From Clostridia bacterium (GTDB lineage Bacteria; Bacillota; Clostridia; Christensenellales; Borkfalkiaceae), in assembly GCA_017465145.1 (NCBI GenBank), contig JAFTWU010000010.1:17365-81364 (forward strand): a stretch of DNA of 64,000 nucleotides. The letters run 5' to 3'. The notes under the pieces are model-generated. The model saw nothing but the letters and a program-made list of their open reading frames with translations, searched no databases and was not told where the DNA came from. Numbering within the stretch: position 1 is the stretch's first letter; each line of letters starts with the position of its first letter. This document shows positions 14,463 to 23,631 of the stretch, piece by piece. A program made the position numbers and the translations under genes.

Positions 14463-15674
14463 TTATTTTTCCAAAAACTTTTGCATAAGCATAACGCCAC
14501 TTTCTATAAAGTTACCGCTATTTTCCGCTTGTTCTTCCGTATAAGTATTTGCCGTGCCGTTAACCTTTTTGTTGCTTTTATAAATAACGTATGGAACAGG
14601 GTCGGCACAATGCGTCATTATAGATATAGGCGTGGGATGGTCTGGGCAAATAAGCATAGCAAAATCTTCTTTGCTTTCTCTTAAATATGAAAGGATAGGA
14701 CCAACCACCTTTTCGTCAATTTGTTCGATAGAGTAAATCTTCTTTTCCGCATCGCCGTGATGACCGCACTCGTCTGGGGCTTCCATATGAATATAAACGT
14801 AATCTACGCCATTTTTAAGTGCATCTATACAAGCGTTTGCCTTGCCCGTAAAGTTGGTATCGTAGTTGCCCGTTGCACCTTCAACTTCTATAACCGACAT
14901 ATCGGCAAGTTTGCCTATGCCTTTAAGAAGGTCAACGGCGGAAATCATTGCGCCCTTTATACCGTAGCGTTCATAAAAGTTTTGCAAAGACGGTTTAGTG
15001 CCTTCACCCCAAAACCAAAGTGAATTTGCGGGGCGTTTACCCGCTTTTACGCGTGCGATATTTACGGGGTGGTCTTTTAATATTTGCACCGATTTTTTCA
15101 TTAAATCAAGGTAAATTTGACCTTGTGCGCTAGTTGGCAAATGCCCTTTTATCGCCTTGCCCGTTATGTCGTGTGGGGGCGTTAAATCGCCTGCGATAGT
15201 GCCGTTATCAACCACTAGACAATGGCGATAACTGATACCTGCGTATAGTTTAAGGGCGCTAGTGTTAAGTTCTTTTGCTAGCGTTTCTATAAGTGCTTTT
15301 GCTTCTTCAGTAGAAATTTCGCCCGCGCTGTAATCTACCATAGTTTTATCTTCAAAAACTTCTTCTTCGGTTAAGGTTACTAAATTTGCGCGCGCGGTAA
15401 CGTCGGTATCTTTTAAGGATATACCGATAGACGCCGCTTCTAAGGGGGAGCGCCCCGTGTAGCATTCTTTAATATCATAGCCTAAAACGGAAAGGTTAGC
15501 TACGTCGCTACCCGGTTTTACCCCGCAAGGTACAGTTTTACAAAGCCCTATTTCAGAAATAGGACAAAGGGAATCTATATTAGGTTTTTTTGCAAGCATT
15601 AGGGGGGTTTTGCCGTTTAACGAAGGTTGGCGATAATCCGCCATACCGTCCCCTAAAATTACCACGTATTTCAT
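14463..15674 (-). CDS. apgM: Cofactor-independent phosphoglycerate mutase, ApgM type
   Basis: 403-aa alkaline-phosphatase-superfamily enzyme that interconverts 3- and 2-phosphoglycerate. The start VVILGDGMADY gives the metal-binding Asp, PGSDVANLSVLGYD is the catalytic Ser loop, and the C-terminal metal ligands are in MEAPDECGHHGD and CPDHPTPISIMTH. Length fits the archaeal-type (COG3635) branch rather than the ~510-aa GpmI. Stop and start overlap with ung (TAATG), so the two form one operon. Confidence 0.92.
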   Translation of the reverse strand: MKYVVILGDGMADYRQPSLNGKTPLMLAKKPNIDSLCPISEIGLCKTVPCGVKPGSDVANLSVLGYDIKECYTGRSPLEAASIGISLKDTDVTARANLVTLTEEEVFEDKTMVDYSAGEISTEEAKALIETLAKELNTSALKLYAGISYRHCLVVDNGTIAGDLTPPHDITGKAIKGHLPTSAQGQIYLDLMKKSVQILKDHPVNIARVKAGKRPANSLWFWGEGTKPSLQNFYERYGIKGAMISAVDLLKGIGKLADMSVIEVEGATGNYDTNFTGKANACIDALKNGVDYVYIHMEAPDECGHHGDAEKKIYSIEQIDEKVVGPILSYLRESKEDFAMLICPDHPTPISIMTHCADPVPYVIYKSNKKVNGTANTYTEEQAENSGNFIESGVMLMQKFLEK

Positions 15675-16342
15675 TATAAATCACTCCAAATAACAGGCAA
15701 AGTGCCGTGTGTGATAAGATATTGATTTGCTTTGTTAAAATGCCCGTTGCCGAAAAATCCGTTGTAAGCGGAAAGCGGGCTTGGGTGCGCGCTTTCTAAA
15801 ACCAAGTGTTTAGTTTGGTCTATAAGTGCCTTTTTACTGCGGGCGTTACTGCCCCAAAGGATAAAAACAACCCCTTTACGAAGGTTAGAAATCTTTTTGA
15901 TTATACCGTCTGTAAACTCTTCCCACCCCTTGCCTTTATGAGAGTTGGCGTTGTGTGCGCGAACTGTTAAACAGGTGTTAAGAAGAAGTACGCCTTGTTC
16001 CGCCCAACGCGTTAAGTCGCCGTGAGTGGGCATTTCTTCACCCGTTTCTGCGGAAATTTCTTTATAGATATTTACAAGGGACGGGGGTTTTTGAACGCCT
16101 TTAGGCACGGAAAACGATAAGCCCATTGCTTGACCTTCTTCGTGATAAGGGTCTTGCCCCAAAATTACCACCTTTATATCGTTAAACGCCGTTTTTTTCA
16201 TACTGTTAAAAATATCGTTCATAGGCGGATATACCGTTTGAGTGAAATATTCTGTTTTCAAAAATTCTCTAAGCGATTTATAGGTGGGCGAAGAAAATTC
16301 TTCTTGCAATATGCTATCCCATTCTTCAGTAATTTTAACCAT
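15674..16342 (-). CDS. ung: Uracil-DNA glycosylase, family 1
   Basis: 222 aa; removes uracil from DNA as the first step of base-excision repair. The catalytic water-activating loop is VVILGQDPYHEEGQAMGLSF, with PPSLVNIYKE after it, and the minor-groove loop is SAHPSPLSAYNGFFG. Complete and of normal length. Shares one base with apgM and is divergent from mntP. Confidence 0.96.
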   Translation of the reverse strand: MVKITEEWDSILQEEFSSPTYKSLREFLKTEYFTQTVYPPMNDIFNSMKKTAFNDIKVVILGQDPYHEEGQAMGLSFSVPKGVQKPPSLVNIYKEISAETGEEMPTHGDLTRWAEQGVLLLNTCLTVRAHNANSHKGKGWEEFTDGIIKKISNLRKGVVFILWGSNARSKKALIDQTKHLVLESAHPSPLSAYNGFFGNGHFNKANQYLITHGTLPVIWSDL

Positions 16343-16364
16343 ATATATATTTTATCATTTTGTT

Positions 16365-16393
16365 TTGACAAAAGCAATATAATTTTATATACT
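16365..16393 (+). promoter_or_regulatory. Sigma-A promoter of mntP
   Basis: -35 TTGACA (16365-16370), 17-nt spacer, -10 TATACT (16388-16393), only 17 bp before the ATG. No yybP-ykoY manganese riboswitch fits in the short leader. Confidence 0.75.
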
Positions 16394-16410
16394 ATTGGCA
16401 AGGTTTTTAT

Positions 16411-17007
16411 ATGAATTATTTTGACGTTATTATGGTAGGACTCGCGCTATCTATCGACGCGTGCGCCTTAACAATAGCAAATTGCACCGCCTATAAAGAC
16501 GCGCTTACTAGAAAAAAGGCGTGGCGTATGCCCGCCACTTTTGCGCTTTTTCAAGGCTTAATGCCGTTAATAGGTTTTTTCGTTGGCGGGCTTTTTGCAA
16601 AATATTTACAAGCGGCAAGCGGATATATAACTAGTGCCGTATTCTTTATTCTTTGCGGTAAAATTATTTTCGATATAATTAAAGAACGCCGTGAACTAAA
16701 AGAAGTTGGCAAAGATGCGGATAATAAAAACGGGGGCGCAAAGTTTACCGTGCCCACACTTTTAATTCAAGCGGTGGCAACAAGCATAGACGCGTTAGTT
16801 ATAGGCGTTACTATGAGTATGGGGATATCAATGCCCATCTATATTGCCGTATTAATTATTGCCGGAATAACCCTTGTTTTAGTAACCCTTGCCCTTCTTG
16901 TAGGAAAAGGACTTGGCGCACTTTTTGGAAAATACGCTAATTGGGTGGGCGCGTTTATATTGTTTACCCTTGCCGTTAAATCTTTAATAGAAGCGATTAT
17001 AGGTTAA
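16411..17007 (+). CDS. mntP: Putative manganese efflux pump MntP
   Basis: 198-aa inner-membrane protein of the DUF204/MntP family with six hydrophobic segments in two similar halves. The signature acidic repeats are ALSIDACALTIANC near residue 12-25 and QAVATSIDALVIGVTMSM in the second half; the Asp residues are required for Mn export in E. coli. A basic cytosolic loop (KERRELKEVGKDADNKNGG) separates the halves. Monocistronic, with its own promoter and terminator. Confidence 0.9.
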   Translation: MNYFDVIMVGLALSIDACALTIANCTAYKDALTRKKAWRMPATFALFQGLMPLIGFFVGGLFAKYLQAASGYITSAVFFILCGKIIFDIIKERRELKEVGKDADNKNGGAKFTVPTLLIQAVATSIDALVIGVTMSMGISMPIYIAVLIIAGITLVLVTLALLVGKGLGALFGKYANWVGAFILFTLAVKSLIEAIIG

Positions 17008-17055
17008 CCTATAAAGTAGGCACACAAAATCCAAAATATTAAATTTCTAAAACAA

Positions 17056-17080
17056 AACCCCCGACTTTTTGTCGGGGGTT
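17056..17080. terminator. Bidirectional terminator
   Basis: Perfect 10-bp stem AACCCCCGAC / GTCGGGGGTT, loop TTTTT, then AATTTTTTTG; serves mntP and the convergent GH4 gene. Confidence 0.9.
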
Positions 17081-17100
17081 AATTTTTTTGTTACGCCAAA

Positions 17101-18486
17101 TTACTTTTGGGTTTTTGCGTATTGTTCGTAGAAGGGAAGATACTTTCTGGTGTTGTAAAGCATTTCGTTAAAGAGTGCGCGTGCATCTTTTAATGAAAGG
17201 TTTACGTTGGGGTCGTTAGCAAATGCTTGGAAAGCAAGTTCATAATCACCGCTGATAGCAGCGTCGATAATTGCTTCTTGGTTTTGAGCAACCCTAGTTA
17301 CCATAGAGTTAACAACGAAAGGTAACTTGCCTGCACATACGGGGCGAACTTCATCGCTACCAAAGAACGCGTTGGTTTCAACAACTATACCTAAAGGCAT
17401 GTTTTCCATTTGACCACGGTTAGGCATGTTTACGTTAGTTATGAAAGATTCTAAACCTAAAAGTGCTTTCATTTGACGAACGCTTTCTTCACCCGTTTTG
17501 TAGAATTCAAAAGGTTCACCGTTAGCACGGTTGTTTTGAACTTCAATTCTCCATGCTAAGTCTTCTTTTCTCCAAGAAACAGGGGTTAAACCGAATTTCA
17601 TTTCTGCAACGCGGTCTGGAGAAGAGAGATACCAACTGCCAGGGGTGAATTCTGCAAGGTGACGGTCGCCTGCTGCAGCGATTACGCCGTAACGTTCGTA
17701 AAGGTCGAACTTAACTAATTCTAAAGTATCGAAAGCGCCGTTTGCCCAGTGTCCACCGTCGGGGCTAACGCCTTCTGGGTGGTCTTTAATGTATTCGCCG
17801 TAAAGGGGCATAAGGTCGTGCCCTTTGCAACTTGCTTTATCTATCCAAGTGAAGTGGTTGATACCTAAAACGTTAATCTTAATATCGTCGCGGGTAGCCT
17901 TGATGCCAAGTTTTTCATCGGCAACTTTAGCCAAGATTTCTTGAGTGCCGAAAACTTCGTGACAGCAACCGAAAGCCTTAATTCCTGGGAAACCCCTGTA
18001 AAGAGCAGCAACGAGCATTGCCATTGGGTTAGTAAAGTTAATTACCCAAGCGTTAGGACAATATTTTTCAATTTCTTTAGCGTAGCCGTAGAAAATTGGA
18101 ACAGCCCTTAAAGCACGAACGCAACCACCAGGACCGGTAGTATCGCCAACTGATTGGTAAATACCGTATTTTTCGGGAGCGTGTACGTCGCTTTCCATTT
18201 CGTCAAAAGTGCCGGGAAGAATTGACATAATAACAAAGTCTGCTCCTTCTAAGCATTCTTTTGAATTATCGCAAGAGATATATTCCCATTTACCTACAAC
18301 GTCTTCACGTGCGGTTAAAAGATTACCGATTTTAGCGTTTTTGTCTGAAGCATCTTTATCAATATCATAAAGATAAACTTTACCTGCTAGAGCGGGTTCT
18401 TGTGCTAAGTCGCACATAAGGTTTCTTGCCCAACCACGACTGCCGCCGCCGATAAAGGCAATTTTAAGATTTTTAACGTCGTTCAT
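17101..18486 (-). CDS. GH4 glycosidase, alpha-galacturonidase-like (CHEV motif)
   Basis: 461-aa NAD- and metal-dependent family 4 glycoside hydrolase. N-terminal Rossmann loop FIGGGSRGW, GDTTGPGG, INFTNPM, and the active-site motif C175-H176-E177-V178. In GH4 the CHEV tetrad is described for alpha-galacturonidases such as B. subtilis LplD, as opposed to CN-P (phospho-sugars) or CHS (alpha-glucosidases/galactosidases). It would release galacturonate from pectin fragments. Start at 18486 follows AGGAG; the Met two codons upstream is too close. No transporter or uronate pathway gene is adjacent. Confidence 0.85.
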   Translation of the reverse strand: MNDVKNLKIAFIGGGSRGWARNLMCDLAQEPALAGKVYLYDIDKDASDKNAKIGNLLTAREDVVGKWEYISCDNSKECLEGADFVIMSILPGTFDEMESDVHAPEKYGIYQSVGDTTGPGGCVRALRAVPIFYGYAKEIEKYCPNAWVINFTNPMAMLVAALYRGFPGIKAFGCCHEVFGTQEILAKVADEKLGIKATRDDIKINVLGINHFTWIDKASCKGHDLMPLYGEYIKDHPEGVSPDGGHWANGAFDTLELVKFDLYERYGVIAAAGDRHLAEFTPGSWYLSSPDRVAEMKFGLTPVSWRKEDLAWRIEVQNNRANGEPFEFYKTGEESVRQMKALLGLESFITNVNMPNRGQMENMPLGIVVETNAFFGSDEVRPVCAGKLPFVVNSMVTRVAQNQEAIIDAAISGDYELAFQAFANDPNVNLSLKDARALFNEMLYNTRKYLPFYEQYAKTQK

Positions 18487-18524
18487 CACCATTCTCCTAT
18501 TAGAACAAAATTGTAAATATATTC

Positions 18525-18547
18525 TACACTTTTTTTATAAAAGTGTA
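18525..18547 (-). promoter_or_regulatory. Palindrome in the GH4 upstream region
   Basis: Perfect 9-bp arms TACACTTTT / AAAAGTGTA with a 5-nt spacer, 39 bp upstream of the GH4 start. Position fits an operator for a sugar-responsive repressor; no regulator gene is adjacent. The remaining gap to icd (18548-18726) shows no gene. Confidence 0.5.
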
Positions 18548-18726
18548 AATCGTTTTTGAGTGTTTTGTACAAAATTTTCAAAAAAAAGTGCAAACATAAA
18601 GTTTTCGGTCAATTTTTTTGACGGGCTTTTGATTATGTGTTGATAACCTGTCGTTTTTGTCTTTATTTCTGCCCTTTTTTCTTTTTTAATTCTACGATAA
18701 ATTATATCGTTAAAACAAGGCGCGAA

Positions 18727-19929
18727 TTATGCCAAGCGCTTTGCAATGGCTTGTAAAAATTCCCTTGAATTAAGTTTAACGGGGGTTACGCCTTCTTTTT
18801 TGAATAAGCCTACTAAGTCGCCCGTCATTTCGCCACCTTCGATTGTGTCGATAGTTGCCTTTTCAAGTTTATCGGCAAAAGCCACAAGGTCTGGGGTGCA
18901 ATCTAGTTCACCGCGCTTTCTTAAAGCACCGCTCCAAGCAAATATAGTTGCAACGGGGTTAGTTGAAGTGGGTTCGCCCTTAATATACTTATAGTAGTGT
19001 CTTGTAACCGTGCCGTGTGCCGCTTCATATTCGTAAATGCCGTCTGGAGAAACTAAAACGCTTGTCATCATGGCCAAACTGCCGTATGCGGTGGCAACCA
19101 TATCACTCATAACGTCACCGTCGTAGTTTTTGCACGCCCAAACGATACCGCCTTCACTTCTTACGATACGCGCAACAACGTCGTCGATTAAGGTGTACAT
19201 ATATTCAATGCCAGCTTTTTCAAACTTTTCTTTATATTCGTTTTCGTAAACTTCGTTAAAGATTGCCTTGAAGTTGCCGTCGTAAACTTTACTAATAGTA
19301 TCTTTAGTTGAAAACCAAAGGGGAAGTTTTAAATCTAGCGCATAGTTAAAGCAAGCGCGTGCGAAACTCTTAATAGACTTATCGGTATTATGCATTGCGC
19401 AAACTACACCGCCGTCTTTAAAATCGAATATTTCTTGAACGGTTTTATTGCCGTCTTTATCGGTATAAACAAGTTCTGCCTTGCCAACGCCTGCCTTACC
19501 GTCTACCGCCTTATAAATATCGCCGTAAGCGTGGCGGGCAATAACGATAGGTTTTTTCCAAGTGGGAATATACGGGGTTATGCCGTCAACTAAAATAGGT
19601 GCGCGGAAAACCGTGCCGTCAAGTAGCGCCCTTATAGTACCGTTAGGGCTTTTATACATTTTCTTAAGGTTATATTCTTCTACGCGTTGAGCGTTGGGGG
19701 TTATGGTTGCGCACTTTACTGCAACGCCATATTTTTTGGTTGCTATCGCGCTATCTACCGTAACTTTATCATCAGTTTTGTCGCGCTCAACTAAACCTAA
19801 ATCGTAATATTCCGTTTTTAAATCTACAAACGGTTCAATAAGTATTTCTTTTATCCACGACCATAAAATTCTGGTCATTTCGTCGCCGTCCATTTCAACT
19901 AGCGGTGTTTTCATGAAAATTTTGGACAT
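18727..19929 (-). CDS. icd: NADP-dependent isocitrate dehydrogenase, homodimeric eukaryote-like type
   Basis: 400 aa; oxidises isocitrate to 2-oxoglutarate with NADP. The sequence [20 protein letters not shown], then [38 protein letters not shown], and [11 protein letters not shown] is that of the subfamily shared with eukaryotic cytosolic enzymes, not the E. coli Icd type. Normal length, all parts present. The ribosome site lies in the 3' arm of a hairpin after ddl. In an anaerobe it probably supplies 2-oxoglutarate for glutamate. Confidence 0.95.
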   Translation of the reverse strand: MSKIFMKTPLVEMDGDEMTRILWSWIKEILIEPFVDLKTEYYDLGLVERDKTDDKVTVDSAIATKKYGVAVKCATITPNAQRVEEYNLKKMYKSPNGTIRALLDGTVFRAPILVDGITPYIPTWKKPIVIARHAYGDIYKAVDGKAGVGKAELVYTDKDGNKTVQEIFDFKDGGVVCAMHNTDKSIKSFARACFNYALDLKLPLWFSTKDTISKVYDGNFKAIFNEVYENEYKEKFEKAGIEYMYTLIDDVVARIVRSEGGIVWACKNYDGDVMSDMVATAYGSLAMMTSVLVSPDGIYEYEAAHGTVTRHYYKYIKGEPTSTNPVATIFAWSGALRKRGELDCTPDLVAFADKLEKATIDTIEGGEMTGDLVGLFKKEGVTPVKLNSREFLQAIAKRLA

Positions 19930-19937
19930 AAAAAAAT

Positions 19938-19973
19938 CTCTCCGTGTTTTTTTAATAATTGTAACACAGAGAG
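19938..19973 (-). promoter_or_regulatory. Hairpin ending ddl and covering the icd ribosome site
   Basis: On the minus strand CTCTCTGTGTT pairs with AACACGGAGAG (11 bp, one wobble) and is followed by TTTTTTT and then the icd ATG. The 3' arm contains GGAGAG, the only Shine-Dalgarno site for icd. So the element looks like a terminator for ddl and also masks icd translation if read through. Confidence 0.6.
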
Positions 19974-19980
19974 TTTTATT

Positions 19981-21087
19981 TTACAAGTGTTTTGCCCCTT
20001 TGCTACCGCTAAAAGACAAAATTTTAGTGGAATATTTTTTTATAGTCGTGCTTTCCGCCGCCCAAGAAATTTCCGCTAGTGAAACCATCTTCGTAAGCAT
20101 TTTTGAAAACTCTTTCAAGGTATCGCAAAATAGATAATACGCAAGTGAGCCCGGCACGGAATTTATTTCGTTTAAATATACTTTATCGTCTTGCAAAAAG
20201 TAATCTATTCTAATAACGCCATCGATAGATAACGCGTCGTAAACTTTAGCGGTTATCGTTTGAATTTTTCTAGCGATTTTTTGTGGGATATTTGCGGGGA
20301 ATTCTCTATCGCCGTCAACGTATTTATCGTCAAAAGTTAAAACGCCAGACTTCGATAAAGGTTTTTCGCACAAAGAAACGATTATATCCCCCTTTTCATT
20401 GCGATAGGCGGCGCAGTTTATTTCGCTAAAATTTTCTAGCGCGTTTTCCACTATTACCCTAGTTCCAAAGCGCAAAGCGTAGTTTATACCGTTAGATAAC
20501 TCTTTTTCGTCTTTCGCCACCGTAATGCCTATGCTAGAGCCACCACAATTTGGCTTTACTATCATGGGAAAGTTAAGGTTTTTAAGTGCTTTTTCCTTTT
20601 CGGTAATAGAAGATAGCGTTACACTCTTAACCGTTTTTACACCTATTCCTTTTAAGAAAATTTTAGTTGCGCTTTTATCTATACTGATAGAAGACGCTAA
20701 AAGACTTGGCGATGCAAAGGGAACGGAACAAAGTTTTAGTAAGCCCGCTAAACTTCCGTCCTCACCCCTTTCGCCGTGCATACAGTTTATCGCACACGCT
20801 ATATCGCACAACTTTTTTAACTTATTTTCCCCTTTGCCTTTTATCGCGTATAGAGAGTTGCTAGAAGGTATCATTATTACGGGTGTAAGGTTTTTAAGAT
20901 TTAACTCTTTATATCCGTCTAAATCTTTAAGGATATCGCCCGTGTACCACTTGCCGTCCGTATGAACGTAGATAGGAACTCCGTTATACTTAGCCCCGTC
21001 TAAACTGTTTATGGTAAGAACACCCGTTATTACTGAAACGTCGTGTTCTACCGACATTCCGCCAAAAAAAACCGCTATATTTTTCAT
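19981..21087 (-). CDS. ddl: D-alanine--D-alanine ligase
   Basis: 368-aa ATP-grasp ligase making D-Ala-D-Ala for peptidoglycan. N-terminal FFGGMSVEHDVSVITG, the His/Gly-rich substrate loop NCMHGERGEDGSLAGL, ATP-grasp FPMIVKPNCGGSSIGI, and the catalytic end DGVIRIDYFLQDDKVYLNEINSVPG. Complete. It precedes, on the other side, the next peptidoglycan step (MurF-like gene) in the same orientation, 125 bp upstream. Confidence 0.95.
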   Translation of the reverse strand: MKNIAVFFGGMSVEHDVSVITGVLTINSLDGAKYNGVPIYVHTDGKWYTGDILKDLDGYKELNLKNLTPVIMIPSSNSLYAIKGKGENKLKKLCDIACAINCMHGERGEDGSLAGLLKLCSVPFASPSLLASSISIDKSATKIFLKGIGVKTVKSVTLSSITEKEKALKNLNFPMIVKPNCGGSSIGITVAKDEKELSNGINYALRFGTRVIVENALENFSEINCAAYRNEKGDIIVSLCEKPLSKSGVLTFDDKYVDGDREFPANIPQKIARKIQTITAKVYDALSIDGVIRIDYFLQDDKVYLNEINSVPGSLAYYLFCDTLKEFSKMLTKMVSLAEISWAAESTTIKKYSTKILSFSGSKGAKHL

Positions 21088-21212
21088 TAAAAAAACACCT
21101 CCGCTTTTTGTTGCTTTGGTGTTTTAATATTTTTAGCGTTAGTTTTTAATCGTTGCGCAAGGTTAATTACGCGGTTAATCTAAAATTAATTAAGGTAACT
21201 ATCCGCGCCTGT

Positions 21213-22907
21213 TTAGTTATAGTTATCGGGCAAGTCGTTTTCAAACAAAACTACGTCCCCTTCCGCTAAAATTTCGTTTAGGTCTTCGTTTGCCTTGTTA
21301 AGTGATTTTGCAAAACGGATATTTTCGCGATTCATACCGCCTTCTATTAAACCGCTTACTATCATTTCGGCATTGTGAGTGCCTATAACGAATACTATAT
21401 CGGCGTGTTTTGCCAAAAGTTTGCCAAATTCCATATTAGCAACGTTTTCCATTCTGCCAAGTTCTACTAGCCCTGGGGTTAAAACGATTTTTCTACCTTC
21501 AAAGGTATCTAAAACTTCCATGGCGGCGCGCGTGCCGTCTACGTTACTATTATAACTGTCGTCAATAATTATTATATTCTTGTTGTTGGGTAAAAGTTCT
21601 AGTCTATGCCCTACCGATTTAATACGGTTGATACCCTTTGCAATTTCATCTGCGCTAAGCCCAAGTTTATATGCAACCGCCGCCGCAAGACAAATGTTTC
21701 TTACGCTGTGTTTACCAAGTAATACCGTGTTGCACATTACCGTTTGTTCACCCTTTATGCAAAGGTTAAAGGTAGTACCGCGCGCATCGGTAACTACGTC
21801 TACCGCGGTAACTAAGTTATCCATTTCGCCCTTTTCCGTTTGCCCCATACCAGCAAGGTATTTTTCACCGTTAAAGCGGTTGTAAAGTTCTATAGCACAG
21901 TCGTTGTCAGTAGAGAAAAAGCCCTTTCCACCATATTCGCTTATGGCGTCGAAAAGTTCGTATTTAGTGTTTTTTGTAACTTCTATACTGCCAAAGGTTT
22001 CTAGGTGTTGGTTGTTAACCCCCGTTAAAATAGCATAGGTAGGTTTAACGATATGCGCAAGAGCCTTTATATCCCCTTTATAGCGCGCACCCATTTCAGC
22101 AATAAAAATATCGTGAGTGCTATCTAAACGCTTTACGGCAAGGGATATTCCAAGCGGTGTATTAAAAGACGCGGGCGTTGATAATACCCTATATTTTTGC
22201 GATAAAATGGTGGTTAAAATTTCCTTAACACTAGTTTTAGCGTAACTGCCCGTAATACCTATTTTAATCACGTTAGAGTGGTCTAAAATATGCGTTGCCT
22301 TTGCAACGTAATGACGGCGAACTACTTCTTCAAAAGGTTCGTTAATGCAATACGCTATGAAAAGTAGCCACGGCGTTAATAACGGCAACAAACAAATAAT
22401 TGCAAAGCGCAAAAGCCCGAAAACTTCGTCGCCGATAATAAACGCTAGATAGTTAAGCAAGGTTACAAGTCCAAAAGTAACCACCGCCAAGCACAAAAAG
22501 TAAGTTATTGAAAGCCTTATTAGGCGTTTTGTCTTTTTGAGTGGAACTTTTACGTTAACGCTTGATTCCGATTTAATATATAGCGCACCGAATAAAAAAT
22601 ATGAAATAAAGCCGATATATGATGCGAAAGTTTCGCCAAGCATACCCGAAAAGCACATATTAAGCACGCAGAAGAATAACACGCCCAAAAGACAAAGTAG
22701 CATAAGTCTTTTAAAATATGGCGTTTCTGGGCTAGAAACCCACTTAAAGTATCTTTTATATTTATAACCGCCTTGTTGAAGGGCAAGCATAAACTTTAGT
22801 GAAGATAAAAAAAGTAAGGCAGCGTTAAGCAGACTGAATACGATGTATACAGCCAACTGCCAGCCCGTAAATAACTCTGAAAAATTCGTTACGTTTATAG
22901 GAAACAT
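21213..22907 (-). CDS. MurF-like ligase with N-terminal membrane domain
   Basis: 564 aa. The first ~190 residues hold about five membrane helices; the P-loop GITGSYAKTS follows at 217-226, then the Mur ligase centre (FIAEMGARYKGDI, GVNNQHLETFGS, NTKYELF) and C-terminal domain (DDSYNSNVDGTRAAMEVL). The catalytic part fits UDP-MurNAc-tripeptide:D-Ala-D-Ala ligase, supported by ddl next to it. Standard MurF is ~450 aa, soluble, and has a UDP-MurNAc-binding N-domain; here that domain seems replaced by the membrane region. It may act on a lipid-linked or membrane-recruited substrate. Confidence 0.85.
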   Translation of the reverse strand: MFPINVTNFSELFTGWQLAVYIVFSLLNAALLFLSSLKFMLALQQGGYKYKRYFKWVSSPETPYFKRLMLLCLLGVLFFCVLNMCFSGMLGETFASYIGFISYFLFGALYIKSESSVNVKVPLKKTKRLIRLSITYFLCLAVVTFGLVTLLNYLAFIIGDEVFGLLRFAIICLLPLLTPWLLFIAYCINEPFEEVVRRHYVAKATHILDHSNVIKIGITGSYAKTSVKEILTTILSQKYRVLSTPASFNTPLGISLAVKRLDSTHDIFIAEMGARYKGDIKALAHIVKPTYAILTGVNNQHLETFGSIEVTKNTKYELFDAISEYGGKGFFSTDNDCAIELYNRFNGEKYLAGMGQTEKGEMDNLVTAVDVVTDARGTTFNLCIKGEQTVMCNTVLLGKHSVRNICLAAAVAYKLGLSADEIAKGINRIKSVGHRLELLPNNKNIIIIDDSYNSNVDGTRAAMEVLDTFEGRKIVLTPGLVELGRMENVANMEFGKLLAKHADIVFVIGTHNAEMIVSGLIEGGMNRENIRFAKSLNKANEDLNEILAEGDVVLFENDLPDNYN

Positions 22908-22914
22908 AATTATA

Positions 22915-23631
22915 TTAGAGTAAAAACTCTTTTACCTCCACGTTAAATTTTGCGCTTTTATCAATAAAGCAAAAATGCCCTGCGTTATCGTAAATTGATA
23001 GTTTAGAATTTTTAATTCCTTTATTTAACCGCTTTGCCATATACACGGGCGTTTCTTTATCACGCTTGCCGAATATCAAAAGCGTTTGGTTTTTAATTTT
23101 AGGTAGATATCCGTCTAAATGTTCGTTTACAATCTTTTTGAAACTCTCTTGCATCACGGGTGATAGCGCTTGGTAATCCTTTGAATAAAACCTTGTTAAC
23201 CTTTCTTTTGGAACAAACCGTTTTGCCACCTTAAACGCGGTGCGCCTTATCACCTTTTTGACGGAATTTTTAGGCTTTAACCCAGCCGCGCCCGTAAGCA
23301 CCATTTTATCAAAAATTTCGGGGTTTTCCCCCGCCATTTTAATGGCTATTCTACACCCGAAAGAGTGCGCTATAACGTGCGGTTTAAAGATATTGTTTTC
23401 CTTTAGATAGGTTTTAACTTCTTTTATATAATCGTCTAGCGAATAAGGATATGGCATATCTAAATTTTCGCCAAAACCCTTAAGGTCAAAACAAAAAACT
23501 TGAAAATCCTTTTTAAAATAGGCTAGTTGATAAGAAAAAGTTTTTGACGACGCTAGATAGCCGTGCAAAAAAATTATCGGCTTTTTTTCCTTTTTCTCTT
23601 TAGTATAAGCACGGTTAAATACTGTACTTAT
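22915..23631 (-). CDS. Alpha/beta hydrolase, apparent AUA start
   Basis: About 239 aa. Nucleophile elbow AHSFGCR, acid in FGKRDKETP and His in NAGHFCF make a complete triad; the oxyanion segment is IIFLHGYLASS. The only standard start in frame (TTG, 23568) would cut off the core strand KPIIFLHG. Upstream, AAAGGAG lies 5 nt before an ATA (23631) that overlaps the rimI stop as ATAA, exactly where ATGA coupling is expected. I therefore place the start there. Substrate unknown; last gene of tsaE-tsaB-rimI, followed closely by the MurF-like gene. Confidence 0.78.
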   Translation of the reverse strand: MSTVFNRAYTKEKKEKKPIIFLHGYLASSKTFSYQLAYFKKDFQVFCFDLKGFGENLDMPYPYSLDDYIKEVKTYLKENNIFKPHVIAHSFGCRIAIKMAGENPEIFDKMVLTGAAGLKPKNSVKKVIRRTAFKVAKRFVPKERLTRFYSKDYQALSPVMQESFKKIVNEHLDGYLPKIKNQTLLIFGKRDKETPVYMAKRLNKGIKNSKLSIYDNAGHFCFIDKSAKFNVEVKEFLL

